From Kitasatospora griseola (lineage in GTDB: Bacteria; Actinomycetota; Actinomycetes; Streptomycetales; Streptomycetaceae): 64,000 bases of DNA. Positions 1-8,068 of this stretch are shown in pieces (position 1 is the first letter of the stretch; the number at the start of each line of letters is the position of its first letter). The notes under the pieces were generated by a model that was given only the letters and a program-made list of their open reading frames with translations, was not told the DNA's origin and searched no databases. Location of the stretch: the NCBI RefSeq assembly GCF_014648555.1, contig NZ_BMRI01000005.1:103493-167492 (forward strand). Direction: 5' to 3'. The translations under genes were made by a program, and so were the position numbers.

Positions 1-1222
<1,222 letters not shown>

Positions 1223-1310
1223 TCAGGGTGTGGTCTGCGTACGTGGAGCAACAACCGCGCCCCGGGCCCCTGTCAGTGCTGACACGGATCCGGGGCGGGC
1301 TGGGGACGTC

Positions 1311-1616
1311 TTACTTCTCGATGATGGCGAGAACGTCGCGAGCCGAGAGGACGAGGTACTCCTCGCCCTGGTACTTCACCTCGGTGCCGCCGTACTTCGA
1401 GTACAGGACGATGTCACCGACGGCGACGTCGAGCGGCAGACGCTGGCCGTCCTCGAAGCGGCCCGGGCCGACGGCAAGGACGACACCCTCCTGGGGCTTC
1501 TCCTTGGCAGTGTCCGGGATCACCAGGCCGGAGGCGGTGGTGGTCTCGGCGTCGAGCGGCTGGACCACAATGCGGTCCTCGAGCGGCTTGATGGCAACCT
1601 TGCTGCTGGTGGTCAC
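1311..1616 (-). CDS. groES: Co-chaperonin GroES (10 kDa)
   Basis: Heptameric lid of the GroEL chamber. The protein is 101 aa, normal for the family, and contains the core [20 protein letters not shown], the mobile-loop region ([18 protein letters not shown]) and the closing [13 protein letters not shown]. The start is GTG at 1616, preceded by an AAGGGGAG ribosome-binding site about 8 nt upstream. It is the first gene of the groES-groEL operon. Its promoter region carries two HrcA operators (CIRCE), so heat-shock derepression through HrcA is expected. Confidence 0.97.
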   Translation of the reverse strand: MTTSSKVAIKPLEDRIVVQPLDAETTTASGLVIPDTAKEKPQEGVVLAVGPGRFEDGQRLPLDVAVGDIVLYSKYGGTEVKYQGEEYLVLSARDVLAIIEK

Positions 1617-1712
1617 GTCCGAGCTCCCCTTCGGAGATTACGGGGTTGTCTAACAGGTAGGTGGGCGAGGGTGCGCAACTGCCGTCGCGGGGGTCAGGCA
1701 CGCATCTTCGCG

Positions 1713-1740
1713 TTAGCACTCCCCCTGGGGTGAGTGCCAG
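1713..1740 (-). promoter_or_regulatory. CIRCE operator, proximal copy
   Basis: Inverted repeat TTAGCACTC-N10-GAGTGCCAG, close to the CIRCE consensus TTAGCACTC-N9-GAGTGCTAA bound by HrcA. The spacer is 10 nt rather than 9 and the right arm departs from consensus at two positions, so it is probably weaker than the distal copy. It would cover the transcription start of the groES promoter. Confidence 0.85.
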
Positions 1741-1745
1741 GAACG

Positions 1746-1774
1746 ACCTTAGGACGCCGTTAGCACTCAGTCAA
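1746..1774 (-). promoter_or_regulatory. groES-groEL promoter (HrdB type)
   Basis: On the minus strand TTGACT (1769-1774) is followed after exactly 17 nt by TAAGGT (1746-1751), a good match to the vegetative actinobacterial promoter. The -35 hexamer lies in the spacer of the distal CIRCE, and the predicted start falls in the proximal CIRCE. Bound HrcA would therefore block both polymerase contact and the start site. Confidence 0.75.
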
Positions 1775-1786
1775 CCAGAGTGCCAA
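1760..1786 (-). promoter_or_regulatory. CIRCE operator, distal copy
   Basis: TTAGCACTC-N9-GAGTGCCAA: the canonical 9-nt spacer with one arm perfect and the other differing from consensus at one base. Its spacer contains the -35 hexamer of the groES promoter. CIRCE is the established operator of the HrcA repressor. Confidence 0.93.
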
Positions 1787-1854
1787 CGACGTCGTGTCGC
1801 AGTTTCCGCCCGACCCCGGATTCCGGGGGGTGATCGGGCGGCGACAATGGGGCC

Positions 1855-3060
1855 GTGGAGATCGAATCGTTCCGGGCGCTGCTGACCGAGCAGGGGCAGG
1901 CGCTGCTGGCCGAGTTGCGGGAGTTCACCGCGGATCAGGAGTTGGCGCTGGCGACCCGGCTGCGGCGGGAGTACCGCCCCCTCGCTCCGCTGGGGGTACC
2001 CCCAACGGAGCTGGTGCGGGCGGCGTTCGAGCAGGCGCGGTTGCGGCAGCGGGCGGAGGCGAAGTTCGGGGCGGACGCCCGGTCGATGTACTTCACGCAG
2101 CACGGGGTGGAGCAGGCGACGCGGCGCAGTGTGGCCGAGTGGCGGGCGGGGCGGTTCGCGGCGCTCGGGGTGAAGCGGCTGGCGGATCTGTGCTGCGGGA
2201 TCGGCGGGGACGCGGTCGCGCTGGCCCGGGCCGGGATCGCGGTGCTGGCGGTGGACCGGGACGAGCTGACCTGCGAGGTAGCACGGGCGAACGCGGCGGC
2301 GCTGGGCGTGGCGGAGCTGGTGGAGGTGCGCTGCGCGGACGTCGCGGACATCGACACGGACGGCTTCGACGCGGTGTTCACCGATCCGGCGCGGCGCACC
2401 TCGCGCGGCCGGGTGTTCGACCCGGAGGCGTACTCGCCGCCGCTGTCCTGGGCGGTGGAGGCTGCCCGCCGCACCCCGTTCGGGGCGTTGAAGGTCGCGC
2501 CGGGGATCCCGCACGAGCTGGTGCCGGAGGGCGCCGAGGCGGAGTGGGTGTCGGACCGGGGCGAGGTGAAGGAGGCGGTGCTGTGGTTCGGCACCGCGGC
2601 CGCCGAGCCGTACCGGGCGACGCTGCTGCCGGGCCCGCACTCGCTGACCGGCGGGGCGCTGCCGGACCCGCCGGTGGGTCCGGTGGGGCGGTACCTGTAC
2701 GAGCCGGACGGCGCGGTGATCCGGGGCCGGATGGTCGCCGAGGTGGTCGAGTCGACGAACGGTCGGCTGATCGATCCGATGATCGCGTACGTCACCTCGG
2801 ACGAGCTGCGCCCGACGCCGTACGCGCACGCCTATGAGCTGACGGACGTACTGCCGTACAACGTGAAGAAGCTGAAGGCGCTGGTGAAGGAGCGCCGGAT
2901 CGGCACCGTGGTGATCAAGAAGCGCGGGGCGTCGGTGGTCCCGGAGGAGCTGCGGCGGCAGTTGAAGCCGGCCGGGCCGAACACGGTGACGGTGATCGTG
3001 GCCCGTACCGCGGCCGGCCCGGTGATGATGCTGGGTCAGCCGGCGGGCTTGGCGATGTAG
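1855..3060 (+). CDS. Class I SAM-dependent methyltransferase, THUMP-like family
   Basis: Predicted cytoplasmic methyltransferase of 401 aa. The SAM-binding signature LADLCCGIGGDAVALA lies near residue 109, followed by an acidic loop (VLAVDRDE) and the catalytic-type motif DAVFTDPARR. The C-terminal third ends with a basic KKRGASVVPEELRRQLKP segment, typical of the THUMP-like fold in actinobacterial homologues, which suggests an RNA substrate; the substrate itself is unknown. The start is GTG at 1855. A REP-like palindrome (1984-2011) is translated in frame near residue 45. The 3' end overlaps the convergent deacetylase gene by 25 bp. Confidence 0.85.
   Translation: MEIESFRALLTEQGQALLAELREFTADQELALATRLRREYRPLAPLGVPPTELVRAAFEQARLRQRAEAKFGADARSMYFTQHGVEQATRRSVAEWRAGRFAALGVKRLADLCCGIGGDAVALARAGIAVLAVDRDELTCEVARANAAALGVAELVEVRCADVADIDTDGFDAVFTDPARRTSRGRVFDPEAYSPPLSWAVEAARRTPFGALKVAPGIPHELVPEGAEAEWVSDRGEVKEAVLWFGTAAAEPYRATLLPGPHSLTGGALPDPPVGPVGRYLYEPDGAVIRGRMVAEVVESTNGRLIDPMIAYVTSDELRPTPYAHAYELTDVLPYNVKKLKALVKERRIGTVVIKKRGASVVPEELRRQLKPAGPNTVTVIVARTAAGPVMMLGQPAGLAM
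1984..2011. repeat. REP-like palindrome inside the methyltransferase gene
   Basis: A 28-bp palindrome with a single mismatched pair, centred on GGGGGTACCCCC and flanked by arms GCTCCG and CGGAGC. It is translated in frame as roughly LAPLGVPPTE. The GGGGGTACC core recurs in the intergenic repeat at 27204-27237. Confidence 0.75.
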
Positions 3061-3914
3061 TCGTCGAGGCGGGCGACCGCGAAGCCCTGCTCCTGGATGC
3101 GGGCGAGCATCTCGCCGAACATCGCGGTCATGGTCTCGCCCTTGAGCTCGGACGGGCCGCGGAAGTGGGCGAGGATGATGTCGCCGTTCTTCAGCTTCTT
3201 GTCGGCGGACTGGTACTGCATGTCGTGGATCTGCATGGATTCGCGCCACAGCACGATGGCACGCGGCCCGCACTCCTGCACCGAGGCGTTCAGGGTGGGG
3301 GTGTTGGCGCCGTCGCCGAAGGGCGGCCGGAACAGGTACGGGGCGGTGCCGTACTGCTCGGTGAGGGCGGCCTGGTCGTCGCAGATCTGGGTCTTCTGCT
3401 GGGCCGCGGTGATCTTGCTCATCACCGGGTGGCTGACCGTGTGGTTCTGCACGGTGTTGCCGAGCGCCTGCAGCGGCTTGAAGTAGGCGTAGTCGTTCTT
3501 GACGATGTCCTTGGTCAGGAACATCGTGATCGGCACCTTCAGCTCGGTGAGCATCTGGACGAACTTGGGGTCCTTCTCGGCCCCGTCGTCGATGGTGATG
3601 AAGACGACCTTGTCCTGGGTGGGGACTTCGCTGAACACCGGCACGGCGCCGGTCTTCGTCAGCTTGATCGGCTTGTCGGCGGGCGGCGCGGGCGCCTTGG
3701 CCATCGGCTTGAGGCCCCACTTCGCCCACGCGGCCTCCCCGGCGGTGTCCTGCGCGGGCGCCGACGCGGCGGCGGAGGAGGAGCTGCCCGAGGACGCCGC
3801 CGCGGGCTTCGCGGGGGCGGCGGACTTCGTGGCGGGGGCGGAGCTGCCGCACCCGCTCGCCGCCAGCAGCACGGCGAGCGCTCCCACGCCGTACCCGATC
3901 CGGGCCCTGTTCAT
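3036..3914 (-). CDS. Polysaccharide deacetylase lipoprotein (NodB domain)
   Basis: Predicted cell-surface lipoprotein of 292 aa that deacetylates a polysaccharide (family CE4). A lipobox LAASGC places the lipidated Cys at residue 22, followed by an Ala/Ser/Pro linker to about residue 60. The NodB motifs are present: TIDDG (D109, D110), HTVSHP (H158, H162), RPPFG (R196) and ILAHF (H250), so the enzyme should be active. The start is ATG at 3914, 7 nt after GGGGGAC; an in-frame GTG one codon upstream is the alternative. Tail-to-tail with the methyltransferase (25-bp overlap). The substrate (peptidoglycan or an exopolysaccharide) cannot be told from sequence. Confidence 0.9.
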   Translation of the reverse strand: MNRARIGYGVGALAVLLAASGCGSSAPATKSAAPAKPAAASSGSSSSAAASAPAQDTAGEAAWAKWGLKPMAKAPAPPADKPIKLTKTGAVPVFSEVPTQDKVVFITIDDGAEKDPKFVQMLTELKVPITMFLTKDIVKNDYAYFKPLQALGNTVQNHTVSHPVMSKITAAQQKTQICDDQAALTEQYGTAPYLFRPPFGDGANTPTLNASVQECGPRAIVLWRESMQIHDMQYQSADKKLKNGDIILAHFRGPSELKGETMTAMFGEMLARIQEQGFAVARLDDYIAKPAG

Positions 3915-3986
3915 CACCGGTGTCCCCCGCTCTTCCTCTACACGTCTGTCGATGTTCTGGACGAACGCTACCGGCTCCCCGGTTGC

Positions 3987-4247
3987 CTACCCGACGTCCG
4001 TCCGGGTGAAGGTCCACCGGTGCACCGGACGGGACAGCAGCCCGGCCGGGGGCTCCGGCACGGGCCCCGGCTCGCCCGCCCAGAGCGCGATCAGCAGCAC
4101 CCGGTCCCCGGGCGCGGTGAACAGCTCGACCCGCTCCAGACCGGCCGCCCCGCGCACTGCGGGCAGCGCGAACTCCCGCGCCCAGGCGTGCAGTTCACTC
4201 CCCCGCCCGTCGACCGCGCGAGCCTCCCACATGGCCGCCAGGGTCAC
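3987..4247 (-). CDS. Unrecognised 86-aa protein coupled to tsaD
   Basis: Small protein beginning (V)[17 protein letters not shown] and ending [11 protein letters not shown]. Its GTG start at 4247 overlaps the tsaD stop in a GTGA arrangement, a normal sign of translational coupling, and its codon use matches the neighbours. The alternation of short strands ([23 protein letters not shown]) around one helix suggests a small alpha/beta-barrel fold of the antibiotic-monooxygenase type, but this is only an impression. No catalytic motif, signal peptide or membrane segment is seen. Confidence 0.65.
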   Translation of the reverse strand: MTLAAMWEARAVDGRGSELHAWAREFALPAVRGAAGLERVELFTAPGDRVLLIALWAGEPGPVPEPPAGLLSRPVHRWTFTRTDVG

Positions 4248-5323
4248 TTCAGCGCCTCGTGGGCGTGGGCGTGGAAGTCGGTGTGCGGGACGTGCGTCTC
4301 GGTGACCGGCAGCGAGGAGTCCGCCGACAGGTCGAACGAGGACGGGGTGCGGTCGCGCCAGACCATCTCCGCGCCGAGCGCCGCCACCATCGCGCCGTTG
4401 TCGGTGCACAGGCCCGGGCGCGGCACCCGCAGCACGATGCCCGCCTTGTCGCAGCGCTGCTGCGCCATCTCGCGCAGCCGGGAGTTCGCGGCGACGCCGC
4501 CGCCGATCATCAGGTGGTCGACGTCGTTGTCCTTGCAGGCCCGCACGGCCTTGCGGGTCAGCACGTCGGTGACCGCCTCCTGGAAGGACGCGGCGACGTC
4601 CGCCACCGGCACCGGCTCGCCGGCCCGCCGCTTGGCCTCCACCCAGCGCGCCACGGCGGTCTTCAGGCCAGAGAACGAGAAGTCGTACGCCGGGTCGCCG
4701 GCGTTGTTCAGGCCGCGAGGGAAGGCGATCGCCCTGCCGTCGCCCTCGCGGGCCATCCGGTCCACCACCGGCCCGCCCGGGAAGCCCAGGCCGAGCACCC
4801 GGGCCACCTTGTCGAACGCCTCGCCGGCCGCGTCGTCGATGGTCGCGCCGAGCGGCCGCACGTCGGAGGTGATGTCGCCGCTGAGCAGCAGCGAGGAGTG
4901 GCCGCCGGAGACCAGCAGCGCCATGGTCGGCTCGGGCAGCCGGCCGTGCTCCAGCTGGTCGACGCAGATGTGCGAGGCCAGGTGGTTCACGCCGTACAGC
5001 GGCTTGTCCAGCGCCCACGCGTACGCCTTGGCGGCGCTCACGCCGACCAGCAGCGCGCCGGCCAGGCCGGGGCCGGCGGTGACGGCGATGCCGTCCAGGT
5101 CGCTCGCCTTGACGCCCGCGGTGTCCAGCGCGCGCTGGATGGTGGGGACCATCGCCTCCAGGTGCGCCCGGCTGGCGATCTCCGGGACGACGCCGCCGAA
5201 CCGGGCGTGGTCGTTCACCGAGGACGCGACCGCGTCGGCCAGCAGCGTGGTGCCGCGGACGATGCCGACGCCGGTCTCGTCGCAGGAGGTCTCGATACCG
5301 AGGACGAGCGGTTCGTCAGCCAT
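4244..5323 (-). CDS. tsaD: tRNA N6-adenosine threonylcarbamoyltransferase TsaD
   Basis: Transfers threonylcarbamoyl to A37 of ANN-decoding tRNAs, working with TsaB and TsaE. 359 aa, close to the family norm. It opens with [16 protein letters not shown], carries the metal-binding pair H114/H118 in GVNHLASHI, and has the nucleotide-site motifs SGGHSSL and [11 protein letters not shown]. The start overlaps the end of rimI by 8 bp and its stop overlaps the next small ORF by 4 bp, so rimI, tsaD and the small ORF form one translationally coupled unit. With tsaB and tsaE nearby, the essential t6A set is present apart from TsaC, which is not in this window. Confidence 0.97.
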   Translation of the reverse strand: MADEPLVLGIETSCDETGVGIVRGTTLLADAVASSVNDHARFGGVVPEIASRAHLEAMVPTIQRALDTAGVKASDLDGIAVTAGPGLAGALLVGVSAAKAYAWALDKPLYGVNHLASHICVDQLEHGRLPEPTMALLVSGGHSSLLLSGDITSDVRPLGATIDDAAGEAFDKVARVLGLGFPGGPVVDRMAREGDGRAIAFPRGLNNAGDPAYDFSFSGLKTAVARWVEAKRRAGEPVPVADVAASFQEAVTDVLTRKAVRACKDNDVDHLMIGGGVAANSRLREMAQQRCDKAGIVLRVPRPGLCTDNGAMVAALGAEMVWRDRTPSSFDLSADSSLPVTETHVPHTDFHAHAHEALK

Positions 5324-5819
5324 TGTGATGATCCTTCAGATCGCTTGCATCGCTTGCCAGGTGGTCCAGACGCATCACCAGTGCGTCCACGTTGGCGGGC
5401 TGGTAGTAGCCCCGCCGGATGCCGACCGGCTCGAACCCGAACCGCTCGTACAGCCGCTGCGCGGGCAGGTTGTCGACCCGCACCTCCAGCAGCAGCTCGG
5501 CGCAGCCGCGCCGGACCGACTCCTCGACCAGTTCGGTCAGCAGCATCGCCCCGAGGCCCGCCCCCTGGCGCCCGGCCTCCACCGCGATGGTCTGCACGTC
5601 GCCGTCCGCCCCGACCGTCATCAGCCCGGCGTAGCCGACCACCGCGTCGGCCTCGTCCACCGCCACCACGTAGTGCCGGCTGCCGCCCGGGTACGCCTCG
5701 GCCAGCTCGGACCAGTACATCCCGCGCGACCAGGCGTCCTCGGGGAACAGCAGGTGCTCCAGCACCATGACCGGCTCGATGTCCCACCAGCGCATGGGGC
5801 GCAGCGCGAACCTAGCCAC
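5316..5819 (-). CDS. rimI: Ribosomal-protein-alanine N-acetyltransferase RimI (GNAT)
   Basis: GNAT-family acetyltransferase of 167 aa, classically acetylating the N-terminal Ala of ribosomal protein S18; in actinobacteria it may have wider N-terminal targets. The acetyl-CoA loop is visible as [14 protein letters not shown], followed by [23 protein letters not shown], the usual motif-B region. It sits between tsaB and tsaD, a well-known linkage, with 21 bp to tsaB and an 8-bp overlap with tsaD. Start ATG at 5819. Confidence 0.93.
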   Translation of the reverse strand: MARFALRPMRWWDIEPVMVLEHLLFPEDAWSRGMYWSELAEAYPGGSRHYVVAVDEADAVVGYAGLMTVGADGDVQTIAVEAGRQGAGLGAMLLTELVEESVRRGCAELLLEVRVDNLPAQRLYERFGFEPVGIRRGYYQPANVDALVMRLDHLASDASDLKDHHNG

Positions 5820-5840
5820 GGCCGGAGAGTCCCGTGCGCG

Positions 5841-6488
5841 TCACGCCGGAAGCACCGCCTTGTAGCCCGCCGGCACCTGCGCGTCCGGGCGCCGCAGGTA
5901 CAGCGGGGCGTTCGGCAGCAGTTCGCGGCCGGCGGCCAGCTCGCGGACCGCGAAGTCGGCGAGCGCGCCCGCCGACACGTGCTCGGGGCCGCTCGCCGCC
6001 GGCAGGCCGTACAGCAGCGCGCCCGCGCCGACCGTCCGCTCGCCCGGCTCGATCTCCGCCGGGCGGTCCACCGCCGGGCCGGAGACCCGGGCGCCGGACG
6101 CGTCGTAGGAGGCCCAGTAGACCTCCTTGCGGCGCGCGTCGGTGGCCACCGTGAACGCGCCGTCCAAGCCCTCGGTGCGGGCCTGGTGGGCGATCGCGTC
6201 GAGGGTGCAGACGCCGTGCACGGGCAGGCCGAGCGCGTCGCCGAGCGCGGCTGCGGTCACCAGGCCGACCCGCAGGCCGGTGTACGGGCCCGGGCCGACG
6301 CCGACCGCCAGGTCGGTGAGCTGCCGCTTGTCCACACCGGCGGTGCGCAGCACGGCGTCGATGGTGGGCAGCAGCAGTTCGCCGTGCCGGCGGGCGTCGA
6401 CCTCGTAGGACTCGGCGAGCACGCGCTCACCGTCGTGGACGGCGGCCGTGACGGCGGGGGTGGCGGTGTCGAAGGCGAGGAGGAGCAC
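5841..6488 (-). CDS. tsaB: TsaB, t6A-complex scaffold subunit
   Basis: ASKHA-fold partner that dimerises with TsaD in tRNA threonylcarbamoyladenosine synthesis. 215 aa, typical length. It opens LLLAFDTATPAVTAAV and contains VGVGPGPYTGLRVGL, the family signature. GTG at 6488 was chosen because the conserved N-terminal strand begins there; the frame extends far upstream without similarity. First gene of the tsaB-rimI-tsaD unit. About 130 bp separate it from a divergent plus-strand gene, so promoters for both should lie in 6489-6621. Confidence 0.93.
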   Translation of the reverse strand: MLLLAFDTATPAVTAAVHDGERVLAESYEVDARRHGELLLPTIDAVLRTAGVDKRQLTDLAVGVGPGPYTGLRVGLVTAAALGDALGLPVHGVCTLDAIAHQARTEGLDGAFTVATDARRKEVYWASYDASGARVSGPAVDRPAEIEPGERTVGAGALLYGLPAASGPEHVSAGALADFAVRELAAGRELLPNAPLYLRRPDAQVPAGYKAVLPA

Positions 6489-6621
6489 GGGTTCAAGGTT
6501 AGAGGGTCCGGCGACAGTGCCCGCACCGGCCGGGAACACACGATCGGAAGAGGCCGAGGCGGCGGCGCGGACCTGGCACGATGGGCCTCGGACGGGATAC
6601 GCGGAGCGTTGAGGAGCAGAC

Positions 6622-7194
6622 GTGGCGAAGCTGGGTCCTGGTGTGGTGGTCGGCGGACTGACCCTGAGCGCCATGGCGGTGATCGGGCTGCTGGCGTTCC
6701 AGGCGAACGGCGCCGCGTCCCGGGCGGTCGCGGCCGGCCCGTCGTCGAGCGCCTCCGCGGCGACGGCCGCCTCGCCCGCGGCGAGCGAGAAGCCCACCGC
6801 TCCCCCGCTGCCGGCGGACTCCGGGGCGGGCCTGCGGGTGGTGTTCTCGCTCAAGGACCGCCAGGTGTGGCTGGTCGACCCGAGGAAGACCGAGCAGGTG
6901 CTCGCCTCGTTCAAGGTGACGCCGGGCAGCGCGCTGCCGAACCCGGGCGCCTACACGGTGTACAGCCGCACCGCGGCCGGCACCGGCACCGACGGCCGGC
7001 AGATCGAGCACGTGGTGCGTTTCACCCAGCAGCAGGGCACGGTCTTCGGCTTCAGCGCGCTGGTGGACGAGAACGCCCCCGCGCCGTCGATGGACCCGAA
7101 AACCAAGACCGGCGGCATCCGGGCGTCCCGCTCCGACGGCCAGGCCCTGTGGGACTTCGCGCCGAACGGCACCCGGGTGGTCGTGGTCGCCTGA
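6622..7194 (+). CDS. L,D-transpeptidase-like (YkuD) protein without catalytic residues
   Basis: 190-aa protein with one hydrophobic segment (residues 8-26; signal anchor), an Ala/Ser/Pro linker to about 66, and a C-terminal domain resembling YkuD: RVVFSLKDRQVWLVD, PGAYTVYSR, and TKTGGIRASRSDGQALW followed by NGTRVVVV. The last segment aligns with the usual SHGCIR-motif region, but TGGIR (163-167) stands where HGCIR is expected, and FSA (144-146) replaces the upstream IHG. Both catalytic His and the nucleophilic Cys are absent. It is likely an extracytoplasmic pseudoenzyme or binding protein. The gene stands alone on the plus strand among minus-strand genes, with a head-to-head promoter region shared with tsaB. 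Confidence 0.75.
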   Translation: MAKLGPGVVVGGLTLSAMAVIGLLAFQANGAASRAVAAGPSSSASAATAASPAASEKPTAPPLPADSGAGLRVVFSLKDRQVWLVDPRKTEQVLASFKVTPGSALPNPGAYTVYSRTAAGTGTDGRQIEHVVRFTQQQGTVFGFSALVDENAPAPSMDPKTKTGGIRASRSDGQALWDFAPNGTRVVVVA

Positions 7195-7206
7195 CCGCTC
7201 GGGGCG

Positions 7207-7395
7207 CTACGCGGCGTGGCGCTCCGGCGGGGTGGAGACCGCCTTCGCGGCCCGGCAGGCCGCCAACAGCGCCCGCATCGGCACGGGGTTCTCCGGCGCC
7301 TCGGTGCGCGGCTGCTCGGCATCGGCGCGTGCCGCCTCGACGGGGGCGTCGGCCGGTTCGGGACGGGCGTTGGTCCGGGGGGTGGTGCTCGCCAT
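7207..7395 (-). CDS. Iron-box-controlled 62-aa protein, function unknown
   Basis: Small hydrophilic protein, Ala/Pro/Glu-rich in its first 38 residues and ending in MRALLAACRAAKAVSTPPE. No signal peptide or membrane segment. Translation is credible: ATG at 7395 is preceded by GGGAGG with 6 nt spacing. A strong DtxR-family iron box lies directly upstream (7406-7424) and no other gene is positioned to use it. I do not recognise the family. Coding-like GC pattern and the iron box support a real gene, expected to be expressed when iron is scarce. Confidence 0.65.
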   Translation of the reverse strand: MASTTPRTNARPEPADAPVEAARADAEQPRTEAPENPVPMRALLAACRAAKAVSTPPERHAA

Positions 7396-7405
7396 AGGGC
7401 GCCTC

Positions 7406-7424
7406 CCTAGTTAGGCACACCTAA
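7406..7424 (-). promoter_or_regulatory. Iron box (DmdR1/IdeR/DtxR-type operator)
   Basis: Contains TTAGGCACACCTAA, matching 13 of 14 positions of the right part of the streptomycete iron box TTAGGTTAGGCTCACCTAA. It also forms a perfect GTTAGG-N4-CCTAAC inverted repeat at 7410-7425. It abuts the ribosome-binding site of the 62-aa ORF, so a bound Fe(II)-repressor would block transcription of that gene. Confidence 0.8.
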
Positions 7425-7497
7425 CCTGCTGTCGCCATCCCATCACGCCCACCGGCCGGGCCGCAACAGTTTCCCGACACGCTGTCGGAAACCCGGC

Positions 7498-8007
7498 TCA
7501 GTTGTCACCCAATACGGTGAGGTCCACGTCGTCCCAGCGACCGCCCAGGCCCGTCACGGTGACCCGCCGCCCGTCCGCCTCCTCCACCACGTCGGCCTCC
7601 GCGCCGCCGAGCGTCCGCTCGATCCGGACCTCCAGCCGGTCCTCGGAGAGCTGCTCGACCTTGCCCTCGCCCCACTCCACGACGATCACCGACTCCGGCA
7701 GCGACACGTCCAGGTCGAGGTCCTCCATCTCGTCCAGACCGCCGCCCAGCCGGTACGCGTCCACGTGCACCAGCGCCGGGCCGCCGGTCAGCGACGGATG
7801 CACCCGGGCGATCACGAAGGTCGGCGAGGTCACCGCGCCGCGCACCCCCATGCCCTCCCCCAGGCCGCGGGTCAGCGTGGTCTTGCCCGCGCCCAGCTCC
7901 CCCGACAGCAGCACCAGGTCGCCGGGGCGCAGCAGGGCGGCGAGCCGCCGGCCGAGGCCGGTCATCCGCTCCGCGGTGGCGACGGTCAGAGTGGTCTGCG
8001 AACCCAT
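7498..8007 (-). CDS. tsaE: TsaE, ATPase of tRNA t6A synthesis
   Basis: P-loop ATPase that drives the TsaB-TsaD cycle. 169 aa; Walker A GELGAGKTTL at 36-45, then GVRGAVTSPTFVIARVH and the conserved LVHVDAYRL and VIVVEWGEG segments. It lies 61 bp downstream of the alpha/beta hydrolase gene and is part of the alr-hydrolase-tsaE minus-strand series, a common actinobacterial order. The 62-aa iron-box ORF follows 102 bp downstream. Confidence 0.95.
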   Translation of the reverse strand: MGSQTTLTVATAERMTGLGRRLAALLRPGDLVLLSGELGAGKTTLTRGLGEGMGVRGAVTSPTFVIARVHPSLTGGPALVHVDAYRLGGGLDEMEDLDLDVSLPESVIVVEWGEGKVEQLSEDRLEVRIERTLGGAEADVVEEADGRRVTVTGLGGRWDDVDLTVLGDN

Positions 8008-8068
8008 GGCGTCCTTCTTCGTTCGTTGCGGCCACCCCTACGGTGCCACACCGCGCACGGACGCCCGC

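Noticed and set aside
3165-7397. Very long open frame of 1410 codons on the plus strand
   Set aside because: It is antisense to the deacetylase, tsaD, rimI and tsaB genes. High GC makes stops rare in shadow frames; the translation is Arg/Gly/Val-biased with no domain.
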